The translations under genes were made by a program, and so were the position numbers. Below, piece after piece: positions 1-9,747 of a DNA stretch of 51,825 bases (within the stretch, counting starts at the first letter, position 1; each line of letters starts with the position of its first letter). The notes under the pieces were generated by a model, which did no database searches, was not told the origin of the DNA, and saw only the letters and a program-made list of their open reading frames with translations. This DNA is from Flavobacterium sp. ASV13 (GTDB lineage Bacteria; Bacteroidota; Bacteroidia; Flavobacteriales; Flavobacteriaceae). The stretch lies in contig NZ_JQJY01000011.1 of the NCBI RefSeq assembly GCF_000745775.1, forward strand, positions 1-51,825. Direction: 5' to 3'.

Positions 1-2717
1 TAAATCATATTGATAATTTGGTTGAACAGTTTAGTGTTAATACTGACAAACCACTAAATACATTAAATTATTTAACTCAAGCAGAGAAGCAACAATTATT
101 AGTAGACTTTAACGATACCAAAGTTGATTATCCGAAAGATAAAACCATCATCGATTTATTTGAAGAACAAGTCGATAAGACTCCAGATAACATCGCTGTT
201 GTTTTTGAAGAAGTACAATTGACTTATAAACAACTCAACGAGAAAGCAAATCAATTAGCGCATTATTTAAGGGAAACCTACGAAATACAAGCCGATGATC
301 TAATCGGAATGAAGTTAGAGAGAAGCGAGCAAATGATACTGGCTATTTTAGGAGTACTAAAATCTGGTGCCGCTTATGTACCAATCGATCCAAGTTATCC
401 TGAGGAAAGAATCACTTACATAGAAAAAGACAGTAACTGTAAAATTGTTATTGATAATCAAGAGATAAAAAAGTTTAGTAAAATTAGCGATGACTATTCT
501 CGAGAGAACCTTTCTTCTATAGTATGCGGAGATGATTTAGTTTATATTATCTATACATCTGGTTCAACAGGTATCCCAAAGGGTATAATGATGCACCATA
601 AAAGCATGTCCAATTTAGTTTCATTTCATACTAATGAGGTAAATGAAAATTTTGGAAAAGTATTGCAATTTACTAGCATAAGTTTTGATGTTTCATTTCA
701 AGAAATTTTCACTACATTGACAAGAGGCGCTACTATTTATCCTATATCAGAATCGATTAAGTCAAGCCCTATTGAAATAGTAGATTTTATTAATGTAAAC
801 TACATTGATACAATTTTTTTACCAACATCATATTTTAAGGTTTTAATAGAAACTAAAGAATTTAATCATTTAATTAGACAAAATAATTTCTTAAAAAACA
901 TTATTGTAGCAGGTGAGCAATTGACATTAAGTAATGATGCTATAAAAATTATTAAAGAGTCAAAAATTAAGCTTCATAATCATTATGGTCCTGCAGAAAC
1001 ACATGTAGTGACAACAATTGTTTTAGAAGAGAATTATTTAAACAATAATCCATCAATTGGCAAACCAATTGATAACACACAGATCTATATATTAGATGAA
1101 GGGTTACAGCCAGTTTCTATAGGTGTTACAGGGAAGTTATATATTTCTGGAGATGGAGTTTCCAGAGGTTATTTAAACAAACCAGAACTCACAGCAGAGA
1201 AATTCATTTCGAATCCTTTTATAAAAGGAACAAGAATGTATGATACCGGTGATTTAGGCAGGTGGCTGCCAGATGGCAACATTGAATTTTTGGGCAGAAA
1301 CGACCATCAAGTCAAGATAAGAGGTTATCGTATAGAGTTAGGAGAGATAGAAACGGCCATATCTCAATATTCAGGGGAGATACAACAGGTTGTAGTGGAA
1401 GCTAAAGAAATCAACCAGGACAAAGCTTTGGTGGCTTATTATGTGTCCAGAATCGAGATTGACAAATCAGAGCTTAGAACTTATTTGCAAAACAAGTTGC
1501 CTGAATATATGGTGCCTGGTTTTTATGTAGAGATAGAAAGTCTGCCTCTAACACCTAATGGCAAGATAGACAGAAAAGCCCTTCCAAGTGTGACTGGAGA
1601 AGACATCATTAAAAAGGAATATGTAGCCCCAAGAAATGCCATTGAACAAAAAATGGTAGAAATATGGCAAGAAGTATTAGGAGTTCAAAAAATAGGAATT
1701 ACAGATAATTTCTTTGAATTGGGAGGGAATTCTATTTCAGCATTAAGAATGATTTCAAAATTCCAGTTAAAATTTAGAACAAAATTAGATGTTACATTAT
1801 TATTTAAAAATCCAAATATTTCTCTAATAAAACAAAAGATGGATTCAAATAATAGTATTCCGTATTCGAATTCTCTGCTAATTCCTATTAATGACAAAGG
1901 AACTAAAACACCAATATTTTTCGCACCACCTGCTGGAGGAGGAAATTTAACCTATAAGGATTTGTCAGAAGCTATTGGAGATCATCAACCAATTTATGGT
2001 TTAAATGTAAGAGGATTGGATGGGGAATTACCTCCGCATGAAACAGTAGAAGAAATTGCAGCTTGTTACATAGAAGAGATACAAAAAGTTGATCCATATG
2101 GGCCATACATTTTAGGAGGATTTTCTTCAGGGGGGAGAATAGCTTGTGAAATGGCTTTTCAACTGTTTAGAAAAGGCTTTGAAGTAAAGAAATTGTTATT
2201 ATTTGATTCGATGGCTCCAGATGTAGATTATTCAACTTTTCATCCTCAAACTTATCAAGAATGGTTAATAAGAATTGCCGAAGTTATAAGTGAATTATTT
2301 TTATTGAAAGACAAAGTAAAATTAGCAATTAATGAATTGGAAAATTTAAATGAAGAAGAACAATTTAGTTTATTCTATAAAAAATTAACCGATCTAGGGC
2401 TAGACATGAAAAAAAATTATCTTAGAGGGTATGTAGATATCTACATTAAAACTGTAAGAATGACTTATGCTCCTCCGATTGATGAAAAATTAAATTGTCC
2501 GATCATATTATTTAAATGTATAAAAAAGATTGATCGTAGTGATTATACAATAAAAATGAAGGAAGCTTTAGCTAATATTGATGAAAAGGAAATAGGATGG
2601 CAGAAATGCACAAAAAATGTTGTAACTGTTCATGAATTAGAATGTACACATAATGAAGTGATGAATTCTCCTCATGTTAAGACAATAGCAATAAATCTTG
2701 TAAAGCATTTAAGTTGA
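1..2717 (+). CDS. NRPS, C-terminal part: (end of C)-A-T-TE, 5' truncated by window
   Basis: Termination module of a non-ribosomal peptide synthetase. The frame is open to base 1 (first whole codon at 3) and the first residues look like the end of a condensation domain, so the gene starts upstream; the TTG at 18 is not a believable start. Counting residues from that TTG, the adenylation domain spans ~30-515: YTSGSTG near 180, NHYGPAET near 324, YDTGDLGRW and GRNDHQVKIRGYRIELGE near 415-445, TPNGKIDRKALP near 515. A carrier domain (DNFFELGGNSIS, phosphopantetheine Ser ~572) follows. A type I thioesterase covers ~635-899, with GFSSG (Ser ~704), Asp in LLLFDSMAP and His in ECTHNE. My reading of the Stachelhaus positions is D-V-Q-F-I-A-H-V-V-K, one change from the proline code I remember (DVQLIAHVVK); the assignment is inferred. 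A 15-bp hairpin follows the stop. Confidence 0.95.
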   Translation, partial: NHIDNLVEQFSVNTDKPLNTLNYLTQAEKQQLLVDFNDTKVDYPKDKTIIDLFEEQVDKTPDNIAVVFEEVQLTYKQLNEKANQLAHYLRETYEIQADDLIGMKLERSEQMILAILGVLKSGAAYVPIDPSYPEERITYIEKDSNCKIVIDNQEIKKFSKISDDYSRENLSSIVCGDDLVYIIYTSGSTGIPKGIMMHHKSMSNLVSFHTNEVNENFGKVLQFTSISFDVSFQEIFTTLTRGATIYPISESIKSSPIEIVDFINVNYIDTIFLPTSYFKVLIETKEFNHLIRQNNFLKNIIVAGEQLTLSNDAIKIIKESKIKLHNHYGPAETHVVTTIVLEENYLNNNPSIGKPIDNTQIYILDEGLQPVSIGVTGKLYISGDGVSRGYLNKPELTAEKFISNPFIKGTRMYDTGDLGRWLPDGNIEFLGRNDHQVKIRGYRIELGEIETAISQYSGEIQQVVVEAKEINQDKALVAYYVSRIEIDKSELRTYLQNKLPEYMVPGFYVEIESLPLTPNGKIDRKALPSVTGEDIIKKEYVAPRNAIEQKMVEIWQEVLGVQKIGITDNFFELGGNSISALRMISKFQLKFRTKLDVTLLFKNPNISLIKQKMDSNNSIPYSNSLLIPINDKGTKTPIFFAPPAGGGNLTYKDLSEAIGDHQPIYGLNVRGLDGELPPHETVEEIAACYIEEIQKVDPYGPYILGGFSSGGRIACEMAFQLFRKGFEVKKLLLFDSMAPDVDYSTFHPQTYQEWLIRIAEVISELFLLKDKVKLAINELENLNEEEQFSLFYKKLTDLGLDMKKNYLRGYVDIYIKTVRMTYAPPIDEKLNCPIILFKCIKKIDRSDYTIKMKEALANIDEKEIGWQKCTKNVVTVHELECTHNEVMNSPHVKTIAINLVKHLS

Positions 2718-2740
2718 GAATAAATAATTTTTAGTAATGA

Positions 2741-2776
2741 TTCCTAAAAAATAGGCTTTATCCTATTTTTTAGGAA
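2741..2776. terminator. Perfect 15-bp hairpin after the TE-bearing NRPS
   Basis: Arms 2741-2755 and 2762-2776 (TTCCTAAAAAATAGG and its complement) are perfect around a 6-base loop. It lies 24 bases after the NRPS stop, with 78 bases to the next start. No long T run follows outside the stem, but the stem contains A6/T6. It probably ends or attenuates the first NRPS transcript and separates it from the thioesterase-ABC-NRPS group. Confidence 0.7.
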
Positions 2777-2854
2777 TTATAAAGTCTCGAAATAAGAAAG
2801 AGAAATCAATAATAAAAACATTAGAAATAGAATTAGTTAATTAAAAATTTAAAT

Positions 2855-3574
2855 ATGAAGCCTCAATTATTTTTGTTACATTTTGCAGGAGGGAGTATGT
2901 TTTCCTTTGATTTTATAAAAATGTATTTAGATTTAGATGTTGAATTTATTCCGTTAGAACTACCTGGGAGAGGTAATAGATATAGTGAAAATCTTTTAAA
3001 AAATTTAGACGAAGCTATAGAAGATTACTTTAATCAAATTAGAAAATTAAGAAACGGGAGTCCTTTTATTATATATGGACATAGTATGGGTGCATCTCTG
3101 GGATTATTTTTAACATTAAAATTTGAAGCTATTAATGATTTTCCAATTCATTTAATTGTATCTGGAAATGCTGGCCCAGGAGCAAAAAAAGAAGAGATTA
3201 TTTGTTACCATAAATTGGATGATATCCAGTTTAAAAATAAATTGAAAGAGTTGGGAGGAATGCCCGAAGAAGTATTTGATAATGATGATCTTTATAATCA
3301 TTTTGCACCAATTATCCGTTCAGATTTCGAATGTTTAGACAACTTAGATCATATTGAAACTATTCAAATTAATACTGAAATATATGCAATAATGGGAGAA
3401 GATGAGAAAACTAGTTCTGAAATAGATAATTGGAAAAAATTTACAAAGGGAAACTTTCAAAATAAAATAGTTTCTGGAAATCACTTTTTTATATATGACC
3501 ATCCTAAAGAAATAGCTAATATAGTTATTGATAGTATTAATAAATTTAAAAATAAATATAGTCTCAGTGTTTAA
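2855..3574 (+). CDS. Type II (editing) thioesterase of the NRPS locus
   Basis: Stand-alone cytoplasmic alpha/beta-hydrolase of the GrsT/SrfAD type, 239 residues, the usual length for the family. Such enzymes remove wrong or stalled acyl groups from carrier-protein phosphopantetheine arms. The nucleophile motif GHSMGAS places Ser at 77; Asp183 (in MGEDEKT) and His210 (in SGNHFF) complete the likely triad. The N-terminus (LFLLHFAGGS) and the segment ELPGRGNRYSE match the usual PYAGGS and LPGRG blocks of the family. The ABC exporter frame overlaps its 3' end by a few bases, so the two are probably translated together. The ATG at 2855 fits the family length. Confidence 0.9.
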   Translation: MKPQLFLLHFAGGSMFSFDFIKMYLDLDVEFIPLELPGRGNRYSENLLKNLDEAIEDYFNQIRKLRNGSPFIIYGHSMGASLGLFLTLKFEAINDFPIHLIVSGNAGPGAKKEEIICYHKLDDIQFKNKLKELGGMPEEVFDNDDLYNHFAPIIRSDFECLDNLDHIETIQINTEIYAIMGEDEKTSSEIDNWKKFTKGNFQNKIVSGNHFFIYDHPKEIANIVIDSINKFKNKYSLSV

Positions 3575-5198
3575 ACTAAAAATAAAAAATATAATCGGTC
3601 TTCTTCTCTACGCCATTCCAAACACTATTCTTAGTTTCGGAATCGTGTATATTATGAACAACGTAATTTCAGGCAAAGAAGGTTTCTTAAACGATTACAT
3701 AGGGATAGTTTTTGTATCAATTGTGATTTATACTTATTTACTAAACATAATATTCCAAAAGAAAATCAATAAATATTCTTTTGACTTATTGTGTGAAAAT
3801 GAAAAAAAAATATTTCATAAAATTTTAGAAGCACCTCTAATTACACTAGAAAAAATGGGGTCTCAACGATTTTATACAGTAATAGAAGATTTAAGGATTT
3901 TTTCGTCTTTTCCAAGTGTAATTACTAATTCAATCAGTTCATTATTAACGTTGGCACTTTGTATGACTTACTTGTTCACTTTGTCAATAGTAGCAGCTTT
4001 GGTTGTGATTTTTTTAATCATTTTGATAGGATTTATTTACTTTTTTATTGTCAATATGATGTCAAAAAAAGTAGAGACGATTAGAAAATATAATGAATAT
4101 TATTATAAGTATGTTGAGGATGTGATCAAAGGTTTTAAGGAGTTTAAATTAAATAAACAAAGAAGAACAAACTTGATGCAAAATTATTTAATTCCCAACA
4201 GAGAAAATGCAAAAGAATTGGATTTTAAAATTAATTATGTTTTTCTATCCATCAATTTGATTAGCGGATATGGTTTGTATTTAGTGATAGCTGTTATAAT
4301 TTTTTTACTACCAGAATTAGGTGTCCTTAAAAGAGAAGATGTCATTTCTTATGTCGTTATTCTTTTGTTTATTTCGGGACCAATAAATAATTTGATTAAC
4401 ATGCAGAACATTTATACTCGTTTGATTGTTGCCAATAATAGAATTAAACTTTTTTTAAAAGATTTTGATACAGTTGAAGCAACTTCAGAAGTTGAACAAA
4501 CATCTTCGGAAAATTTAAGCCAACTGAAATTCAATGATGTATATTTTACTTATGATAATGATGCGATAGATAAATCTTTTGCACTAGGACCAATAAATGT
4601 TTCTATAGAAAAAGGAGAAACAATATTCATTATTGGAGGAAATGGTAGTGGTAAAAGTACCTTTATAAATATTTTAACTGGTTTGTATCAACCGTCTCAA
4701 GGAGAGATAATCCTAAATGATCTAAGTGCAAATCAAAGTACAGTACTACAAAATCTTATCGCGGCTGTATTTACAGACAATCATATATTTTTTCATAACT
4801 ATGATGATTATTCCCTAGAACAAAATAAAGAATACCAGGAATTATTAAAAATAATGGAACTCGATAAAGTGGTTGGAGATGACAGTGAAGAATCTGCGAG
4901 GCGTTCTTTTTCTAAAGGCCAAGGTAAAAGAATGTCTCTGATATTTGCACTATTGGAGAATAAACCAATTTTGGTATTGGATGAGTGGGCTGCTGACCAA
5001 GATCCATATTTTAGAAAATATTTTTATGAAAATTTATTACCTAAATTGAAAGAAGAAGGTAAGACTATTATTGCCGTTACTCATGATGATGCCTATTTTA
5101 AACATGCAGATAGAATCATAAAATTTGATTATGGTCAAATAATTATGGATAAAAAAATAACTGATGATATAGTATTGGATTCATCTTTATGGAAATAA
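3567..5198 (+). CDS. Cyclic-peptide-type ABC exporter (SyrD/PvdE-like), fused TMD-NBD
   Basis: Half-transporter with an N-terminal region of about six membrane segments (residues ~5-270) and a C-terminal ATPase. Walker A is GGNGSGKST (~357), the signature is the atypical FSKGQ (~448), and Walker B runs into DEWAADQDP (~470). The DEWAADQDP block is characteristic of the SyrD/PvdE peptide exporter family and separates it from ordinary lipid flippases. It probably exports the NRPS product or a precursor across the inner membrane. Start: the frame is open back to a TTG at 3528, but the GTG at 3567 gives a short overlap with the thioesterase stop and an N-terminus VFKLKIKNIIG that leads directly into the first membrane helix, so I prefer it. 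The NRPS start lies 17 bases after the stop. Confidence 0.88.
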   Translation: MFKLKIKNIIGLLLYAIPNTILSFGIVYIMNNVISGKEGFLNDYIGIVFVSIVIYTYLLNIIFQKKINKYSFDLLCENEKKIFHKILEAPLITLEKMGSQRFYTVIEDLRIFSSFPSVITNSISSLLTLALCMTYLFTLSIVAALVVIFLIILIGFIYFFIVNMMSKKVETIRKYNEYYYKYVEDVIKGFKEFKLNKQRRTNLMQNYLIPNRENAKELDFKINYVFLSINLISGYGLYLVIAVIIFLLPELGVLKREDVISYVVILLFISGPINNLINMQNIYTRLIVANNRIKLFLKDFDTVEATSEVEQTSSENLSQLKFNDVYFTYDNDAIDKSFALGPINVSIEKGETIFIIGGNGSGKSTFINILTGLYQPSQGEIILNDLSANQSTVLQNLIAAVFTDNHIFFHNYDDYSLEQNKEYQELLKIMELDKVVGDDSEESARRSFSKGQGKRMSLIFALLENKPILVLDEWAADQDPYFRKYFYENLLPKLKEEGKTIIAVTHDDAYFKHADRIIKFDYGQIIMDKKITDDIVLDSSLWK

Positions 5199-5215
5199 TA
5201 TGAAAAAAAATATTC

Positions 5216-8200
5216 ATGAAACTGACTTTACCACAACAAGATATTTATTTTGAACAATTATTATCCACTAATGATCCTATATACAATATTGGAGCTAAAA
5301 TCGAAATAAATGGAATAGTAAATATAGAAATATTCAAAAAAGCATATATTGAATTAATCAATCAGAATGATGCTTATAGAAGCATTCTTGTGAAAAATGA
5401 AGCAGATGTAAGTGTTAAATACTTAGATGAACATCAATCCGAATTGGGATTTATTGATTTTTCTGATGACAAAAAAACAATTGAGGAAGCTAATTTATAC
5501 ATGCAAAAGGAATTTACAAAACCATTTGATTTATTGGATGGAAATCTTTTGCATGTATTCACTTTGGTAAAAGTTCAACAAGATCTGTATTATTTATTTT
5601 CTGTTTATCATCATATCATAACCGATGGTTGGGGAACTTCCCTAATGTTTCAAAGATTGGTTCAAAACTATAATGAAATTTCTGAATTCGGAGCCGTTAC
5701 ATCAAGCTACACTTTTAGTTATAAAGACTTTGCAGAAGATGATTCTCAATATCAAATTTCAGAATCATTTAATCAAGATTTAGACTATTGGTCTCAAAAA
5801 TTCAAGTATTTACCAGAGAATTTATTTCAGAAATTAAATCATAAAGTTCAAATAAACAAAAGCTCTCGCAAAGAATTGTTTATTAAAAGAGATACCTATA
5901 ATCAATTGAATGACTTAGCGATAAGTTACAAATGTTCTACTTTTCATATAATTTTAGGGCTGCTATATTCCTATTTTGGAAGAAAGCACGGAAATAGCGA
6001 TTTTGCCATCGGTTTTCCTGTTTTAAACAGAAGTAAATCTATATACAAAAAAACGGTGGGACTTTTTATGGGCATTTCTCCTTTGAGAATGTCATTAGAT
6101 TTTGAAGCTACTTTTCAAGATTTGATAATTGATATAAAAAACCAATTAAGACAAGATTATCGCCATCAGCGATTACCGTTGGGAAAATTAATTCAAAAAC
6201 TTCAATTGTATAATCAAAAAGAAAGATTATTCAACATCACACTTTCATATGAAAAACAAGATTATGCTACTCATTTTAAAAATACGAAAACCAAAGTAAT
6301 TCCTCTAAGTCATCAATCAGAAAGGGTAGCTTTAGCTTTATATATTAGAGAATTTGACGAACAGGAAGATGTGAAAATTGACTTTGATTACAATTTAAAT
6401 TATTTTGATGATTCAAGCATAACCCAAGTGGTCAATCATTTTGAAAAATTACTTAATGAAGTTTTAACTAATTCTAACAAAAAACTTAAAGAGTTATGCT
6501 ATTTAACAGAAGAAGAAAAGCAACAATTATTATTTGATTTTAACGATACAAAAGTTGATTGTCCTAAAGATAAAACCATATTGGATTTATTTAAAGAACA
6601 AGTTGCTATATTCCCTGAAAAAACTGCATTAAAAGATGATGTAAAATCATATTCTTATGTTGAACTGGATAAGTTATCAAACCAAATAGCGAACTATATT
6701 ATTGCAAAATGTGGTCAAGAAGATAAATCTCCAATTGCTGTTTTATTAGATCGTTCGGCTAATATGATTGCAGTTTTGTTAGGGATCTTAAAAACTGGTA
6801 AATCTTATCTTCCTTTAGATCCCACTTTCCCAAAAGAGCGTTTGAGTTTTATTGTTGCCAATAGTCAAACCAAAATAATTATCAATGAAAATGATTATGA
6901 AATAAGTGGAGCTGAACAAGTAAAGACAATATCATTAAAAAATATTCTTGATGAAATTGATGGATTTCAACCTACAGAATTAAAAATTGTCACTTCATTA
7001 GACACAGCTTATATTATTTATACATCAGGATCAACAGGAAACCCAAAAGGGGTTGAAATAGGACATAAATCATTACTTAATTTTTTAACTAGCATCCAAA
7101 ATAAGCCAGGTATTAATTCAAATGATACTCTGTTTTCTGTAACAACCTATTCTTTCGATATTTCCATATTAGAATTCTTTGTCCCTTTAATATCAGGTGC
7201 TTGTTTATATGTTGCCAGTCAAGAAACTTTATCAAATCCCAATTTAGTTATAGAAAGATTACAAGAAATTAAACCAACAATTATTCAAGCTACTCCAAGT
7301 TTTTATCAAATGTTATTTCATGCTGATTGGCAAGGAGATATGTGTCTAAAGTTACTTTGTGGAGGCGATTTGTTAAGTGAATCATTGGCAAAAAAATTAA
7401 TCAGCCATAGTTCAGAAGTATGGAACATGTATGGTCCAACTGAAACCACTATTTGGTCAAGCGTTAAAAAATTAGAAAAAGCTTCAGATGCCTCGAACAT
7501 TGGCAAACCCATAAACAATACACAACTCTATATTCTAGACGAGTTTTTAAATCCAAAACCAATTGGAACATCAGGAGCTATTTATATAGCAGGTGATGGA
7601 TTAGCCAAAGGATATTATAAAAATGAGATACTAACCAAAGAAAAATTCATCCAAAATCCTTTTGATTCAAATAGTCTATGCTATGAAACTGGAGACATTG
7701 GGAAATGGAATAACGAAGGAGAAATAGAATTCTTAGGACGAAATGATAATCAAGTAAAAATAAGAGGTTATAGAATTGAACTGGGAGACATTGAATCACA
7801 ATTAAATCAGATAGAGAAGATTAAAGATTCTGTAGTAATTGCTAAAAAAGGAGAACAACAAGAAGCATTTTTAGTTGCTTATGTTTTAAAGAATCAGGAA
7901 TTCATAGATTTGGATGAAATTGTTAATCAATTAAAAAAGACACTTCCGTATTATATGATTCCCAATGCAATTATTCCTTTGGAAGAATTTCCGCTTACCC
8001 CAAACCAAAAAGTAGATCGAAAATGGTTATCACATAGAAAAATTCAATATGATAAAAATGAAGATAATTTTAAAGAACCCGTTTCTGATTTAGAAAAAAT
8101 ATTATCTCAGTATTGGGGAGAAGTCTTAAAAACAAAAGAAGCTATAAGCATAGCGGATAACTTCTTTGCACTTGGAGGGCATTCCCTAAATGCCGTAAAA

Positions 8201-9658
8201 TTGATTGGATTAATTTTTCGAAATCTTTTTTTAGAGATTACTTTAAAAACTATTTTTGATTATCCTACTATTGAATCTTTAGCTGTTTATTTGAAACAAC
8301 TGAAGCCATCGCAATTAAATTTAATACCATTATCTGAAATCAAAGAGTTGTATCATTTGACTCCTGCTCAATATGCGATTTGGTTAGCCTCTCAACAAAC
8401 AAGGGGTTCGATAGCTTATAATATGTTAGCGAGTTATACTATTGAAGGAAATATTGATATTGCTAGAATCAATAAATCAATAAATCAAATCATTGAAAAG
8501 TATGAAATCTTAAGAACCAATTTTGTTGAAATTAATGGAATTCCTTATCAAAAAATAAATACTCCCAAAAATGTTAAATTTGAAATTGGGGTACACCAAT
8601 TAAAAGATGATAACATTGAAGAAATAATCGACAAATTAATTACTATTGAATTTGATTTAGAAAAAGAGATTTTAATAAGAGTTCAATTGATACAGCTAGG
8701 AATTGATAAAAACCTATTGTTCTTTTCTACTCATCACATCATAATGGATGGTTTGTCGCTGGAAATTTTTATCAAAGAGTTTATTCAAAACTATAATGAA
8801 AATCGTCCAGGCTTTACAAGTGAGACTATTTTAAAATTACAATTCAAAGATTATTCAGAATGGTTAAATAAAACTATAGCAGAAAATCAATCTAAAAATG
8901 AATTGTTTTGGAAAAATTATCTTCAAAATTATATACCCAAAGATACATTTGATAAGGATTTTAGTATTCTAAACAACAAAAAAAATGGTGCAAAATTATT
9001 ATTTGAGCTTACAGAAGAAGTTACACTACAGTTGAAGCAATTGGCTACTGAAAAGCAAGTGACTTTTTACACCCTTTTAGTTACTTCAATCAATGTTTTG
9101 ATTTATAAACTATCTGATCATTCTGACATATGTATTGGAACAGTAAATTCTGGAAGAAATTCTGTTGAGCTAAATGATCAAATAGGAATCTTTGTGAATA
9201 CAATTGTGTTAAGAACTCAAATACAATCAGAACAAACTTTTGTGAATTTATTAGAAACTGTAAACATTAACATATTAGAGATAAATAATTATTTAGATAT
9301 TCCATTTGACAGACTACCAGGAACTCTTTTCGATGTGATGCTAGTCTATCAAAATCCAGAATTTAATTTAGAGAATGATATTGAATTGAGTGAATTGAAA
9401 TTAACTCCTTATCCTATTGAAAACAAATTCAGTAGAATGCCTATGGTATTTAATTTATTCGAAAGTGACCATCAACTAAAAGGAATTATAGAGTACAATT
9501 CTGATTTATTTGAAGAAGATTCCATACAAATAATTATAGAAAAATATAGTAAATTTTTAAGTGAAATTGCTGCAAATCCTTTAATTAATATCGGGGAAAT
9601 AGAGAATAGATTGGTACAGGAAATGAATACAGAATTAGATTTTGATTTTAATTTTTAA
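5216..9658 (+). CDS. NRPS: C-A-T-C (A-domain code close to glycine)
   Basis: A 1480-residue NRPS. C1 fills residues 1-430 and starts at the very N-terminus, with YHHIITDG at ~132. The A domain is ~445-930: YTSGSTGNPKG near 600, NMYGPTETT near 740, TPNQKVDRKWL near 925. The carrier domain carries NFFALGGHSLN (Ser ~989). C2 is ~1040-1460, with THHIIMDG near 1173 and GIFVNT near 1324. My Stachelhaus reading is D-I-L-Q-L-G-M-I-W-K, one change from the glycine code I recall (DILQLGLIWK); this is inferred. C2 has no A or T domain after it and is about ten residues short between its YLDIPFD and FDVMLVYQN blocks. No epimerase, methyltransferase or MbtH is present. ATG at 5216 follows the ABC gene by 17 bases. 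This protein could act before the TE-bearing NRPS, against gene order. Confidence 0.93.
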   Translation: MKLTLPQQDIYFEQLLSTNDPIYNIGAKIEINGIVNIEIFKKAYIELINQNDAYRSILVKNEADVSVKYLDEHQSELGFIDFSDDKKTIEEANLYMQKEFTKPFDLLDGNLLHVFTLVKVQQDLYYLFSVYHHIITDGWGTSLMFQRLVQNYNEISEFGAVTSSYTFSYKDFAEDDSQYQISESFNQDLDYWSQKFKYLPENLFQKLNHKVQINKSSRKELFIKRDTYNQLNDLAISYKCSTFHIILGLLYSYFGRKHGNSDFAIGFPVLNRSKSIYKKTVGLFMGISPLRMSLDFEATFQDLIIDIKNQLRQDYRHQRLPLGKLIQKLQLYNQKERLFNITLSYEKQDYATHFKNTKTKVIPLSHQSERVALALYIREFDEQEDVKIDFDYNLNYFDDSSITQVVNHFEKLLNEVLTNSNKKLKELCYLTEEEKQQLLFDFNDTKVDCPKDKTILDLFKEQVAIFPEKTALKDDVKSYSYVELDKLSNQIANYIIAKCGQEDKSPIAVLLDRSANMIAVLLGILKTGKSYLPLDPTFPKERLSFIVANSQTKIIINENDYEISGAEQVKTISLKNILDEIDGFQPTELKIVTSLDTAYIIYTSGSTGNPKGVEIGHKSLLNFLTSIQNKPGINSNDTLFSVTTYSFDISILEFFVPLISGACLYVASQETLSNPNLVIERLQEIKPTIIQATPSFYQMLFHADWQGDMCLKLLCGGDLLSESLAKKLISHSSEVWNMYGPTETTIWSSVKKLEKASDASNIGKPINNTQLYILDEFLNPKPIGTSGAIYIAGDGLAKGYYKNEILTKEKFIQNPFDSNSLCYETGDIGKWNNEGEIEFLGRNDNQVKIRGYRIELGDIESQLNQIEKIKDSVVIAKKGEQQEAFLVAYVLKNQEFIDLDEIVNQLKKTLPYYMIPNAIIPLEEFPLTPNQKVDRKWLSHRKIQYDKNEDNFKEPVSDLEKILSQYWGEVLKTKEAISIADNFFALGGHSLNAVKLIGLIFRNLFLEITLKTIFDYPTIESLAVYLKQLKPSQLNLIPLSEIKELYHLTPAQYAIWLASQQTRGSIAYNMLASYTIEGNIDIARINKSINQIIEKYEILRTNFVEINGIPYQKINTPKNVKFEIGVHQLKDDNIEEIIDKLITIEFDLEKEILIRVQLIQLGIDKNLLFFSTHHIIMDGLSLEIFIKEFIQNYNENRPGFTSETILKLQFKDYSEWLNKTIAENQSKNELFWKNYLQNYIPKDTFDKDFSILNNKKNGAKLLFELTEEVTLQLKQLATEKQVTFYTLLVTSINVLIYKLSDHSDICIGTVNSGRNSVELNDQIGIFVNTIVLRTQIQSEQTFVNLLETVNINILEINNYLDIPFDRLPGTLFDVMLVYQNPEFNLENDIELSELKLTPYPIENKFSRMPMVFNLFESDHQLKGIIEYNSDLFEEDSIQIIIEKYSKFLSEIAANPLINIGEIENRLVQEMNTELDFDFNF

Positions 9659-9660
9659 AC

Positions 9661-9747
9661 ATGTTCATAGGTTCGGTTTTAATTGACAAATTAATCATTT
9701 CACAAAAAAATAAATCAACTACTTTATATTATAAATATAATTTTTAA
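9661..9747 (+). other. Possible 28-codon ORF after the NRPS stop; function unknown
   Basis: An ATG two bases after the NRPS stop opens 28 codons (starting MFIGSVLIDKLIISQ, ending at a TAA). It is basic and AT-rich, with no cleavage motif or Cys/Ser/Thr-rich core typical of a lanthipeptide precursor. It could be the remnant 5' end of a lost gene, a small peptide, or chance. The rest of the 118-base gap before the next gene is AT-rich, with no clear promoter or terminator. Confidence 0.2.

Noticed and set aside
3528..3566. TTG start of the ABC exporter at 3528
   Set aside because: It would overlap the thioesterase by 47 bases and add a Lys/Asn/Ile-rich tail copied from the other frame; the GTG at 3567 is simpler, though not proven.
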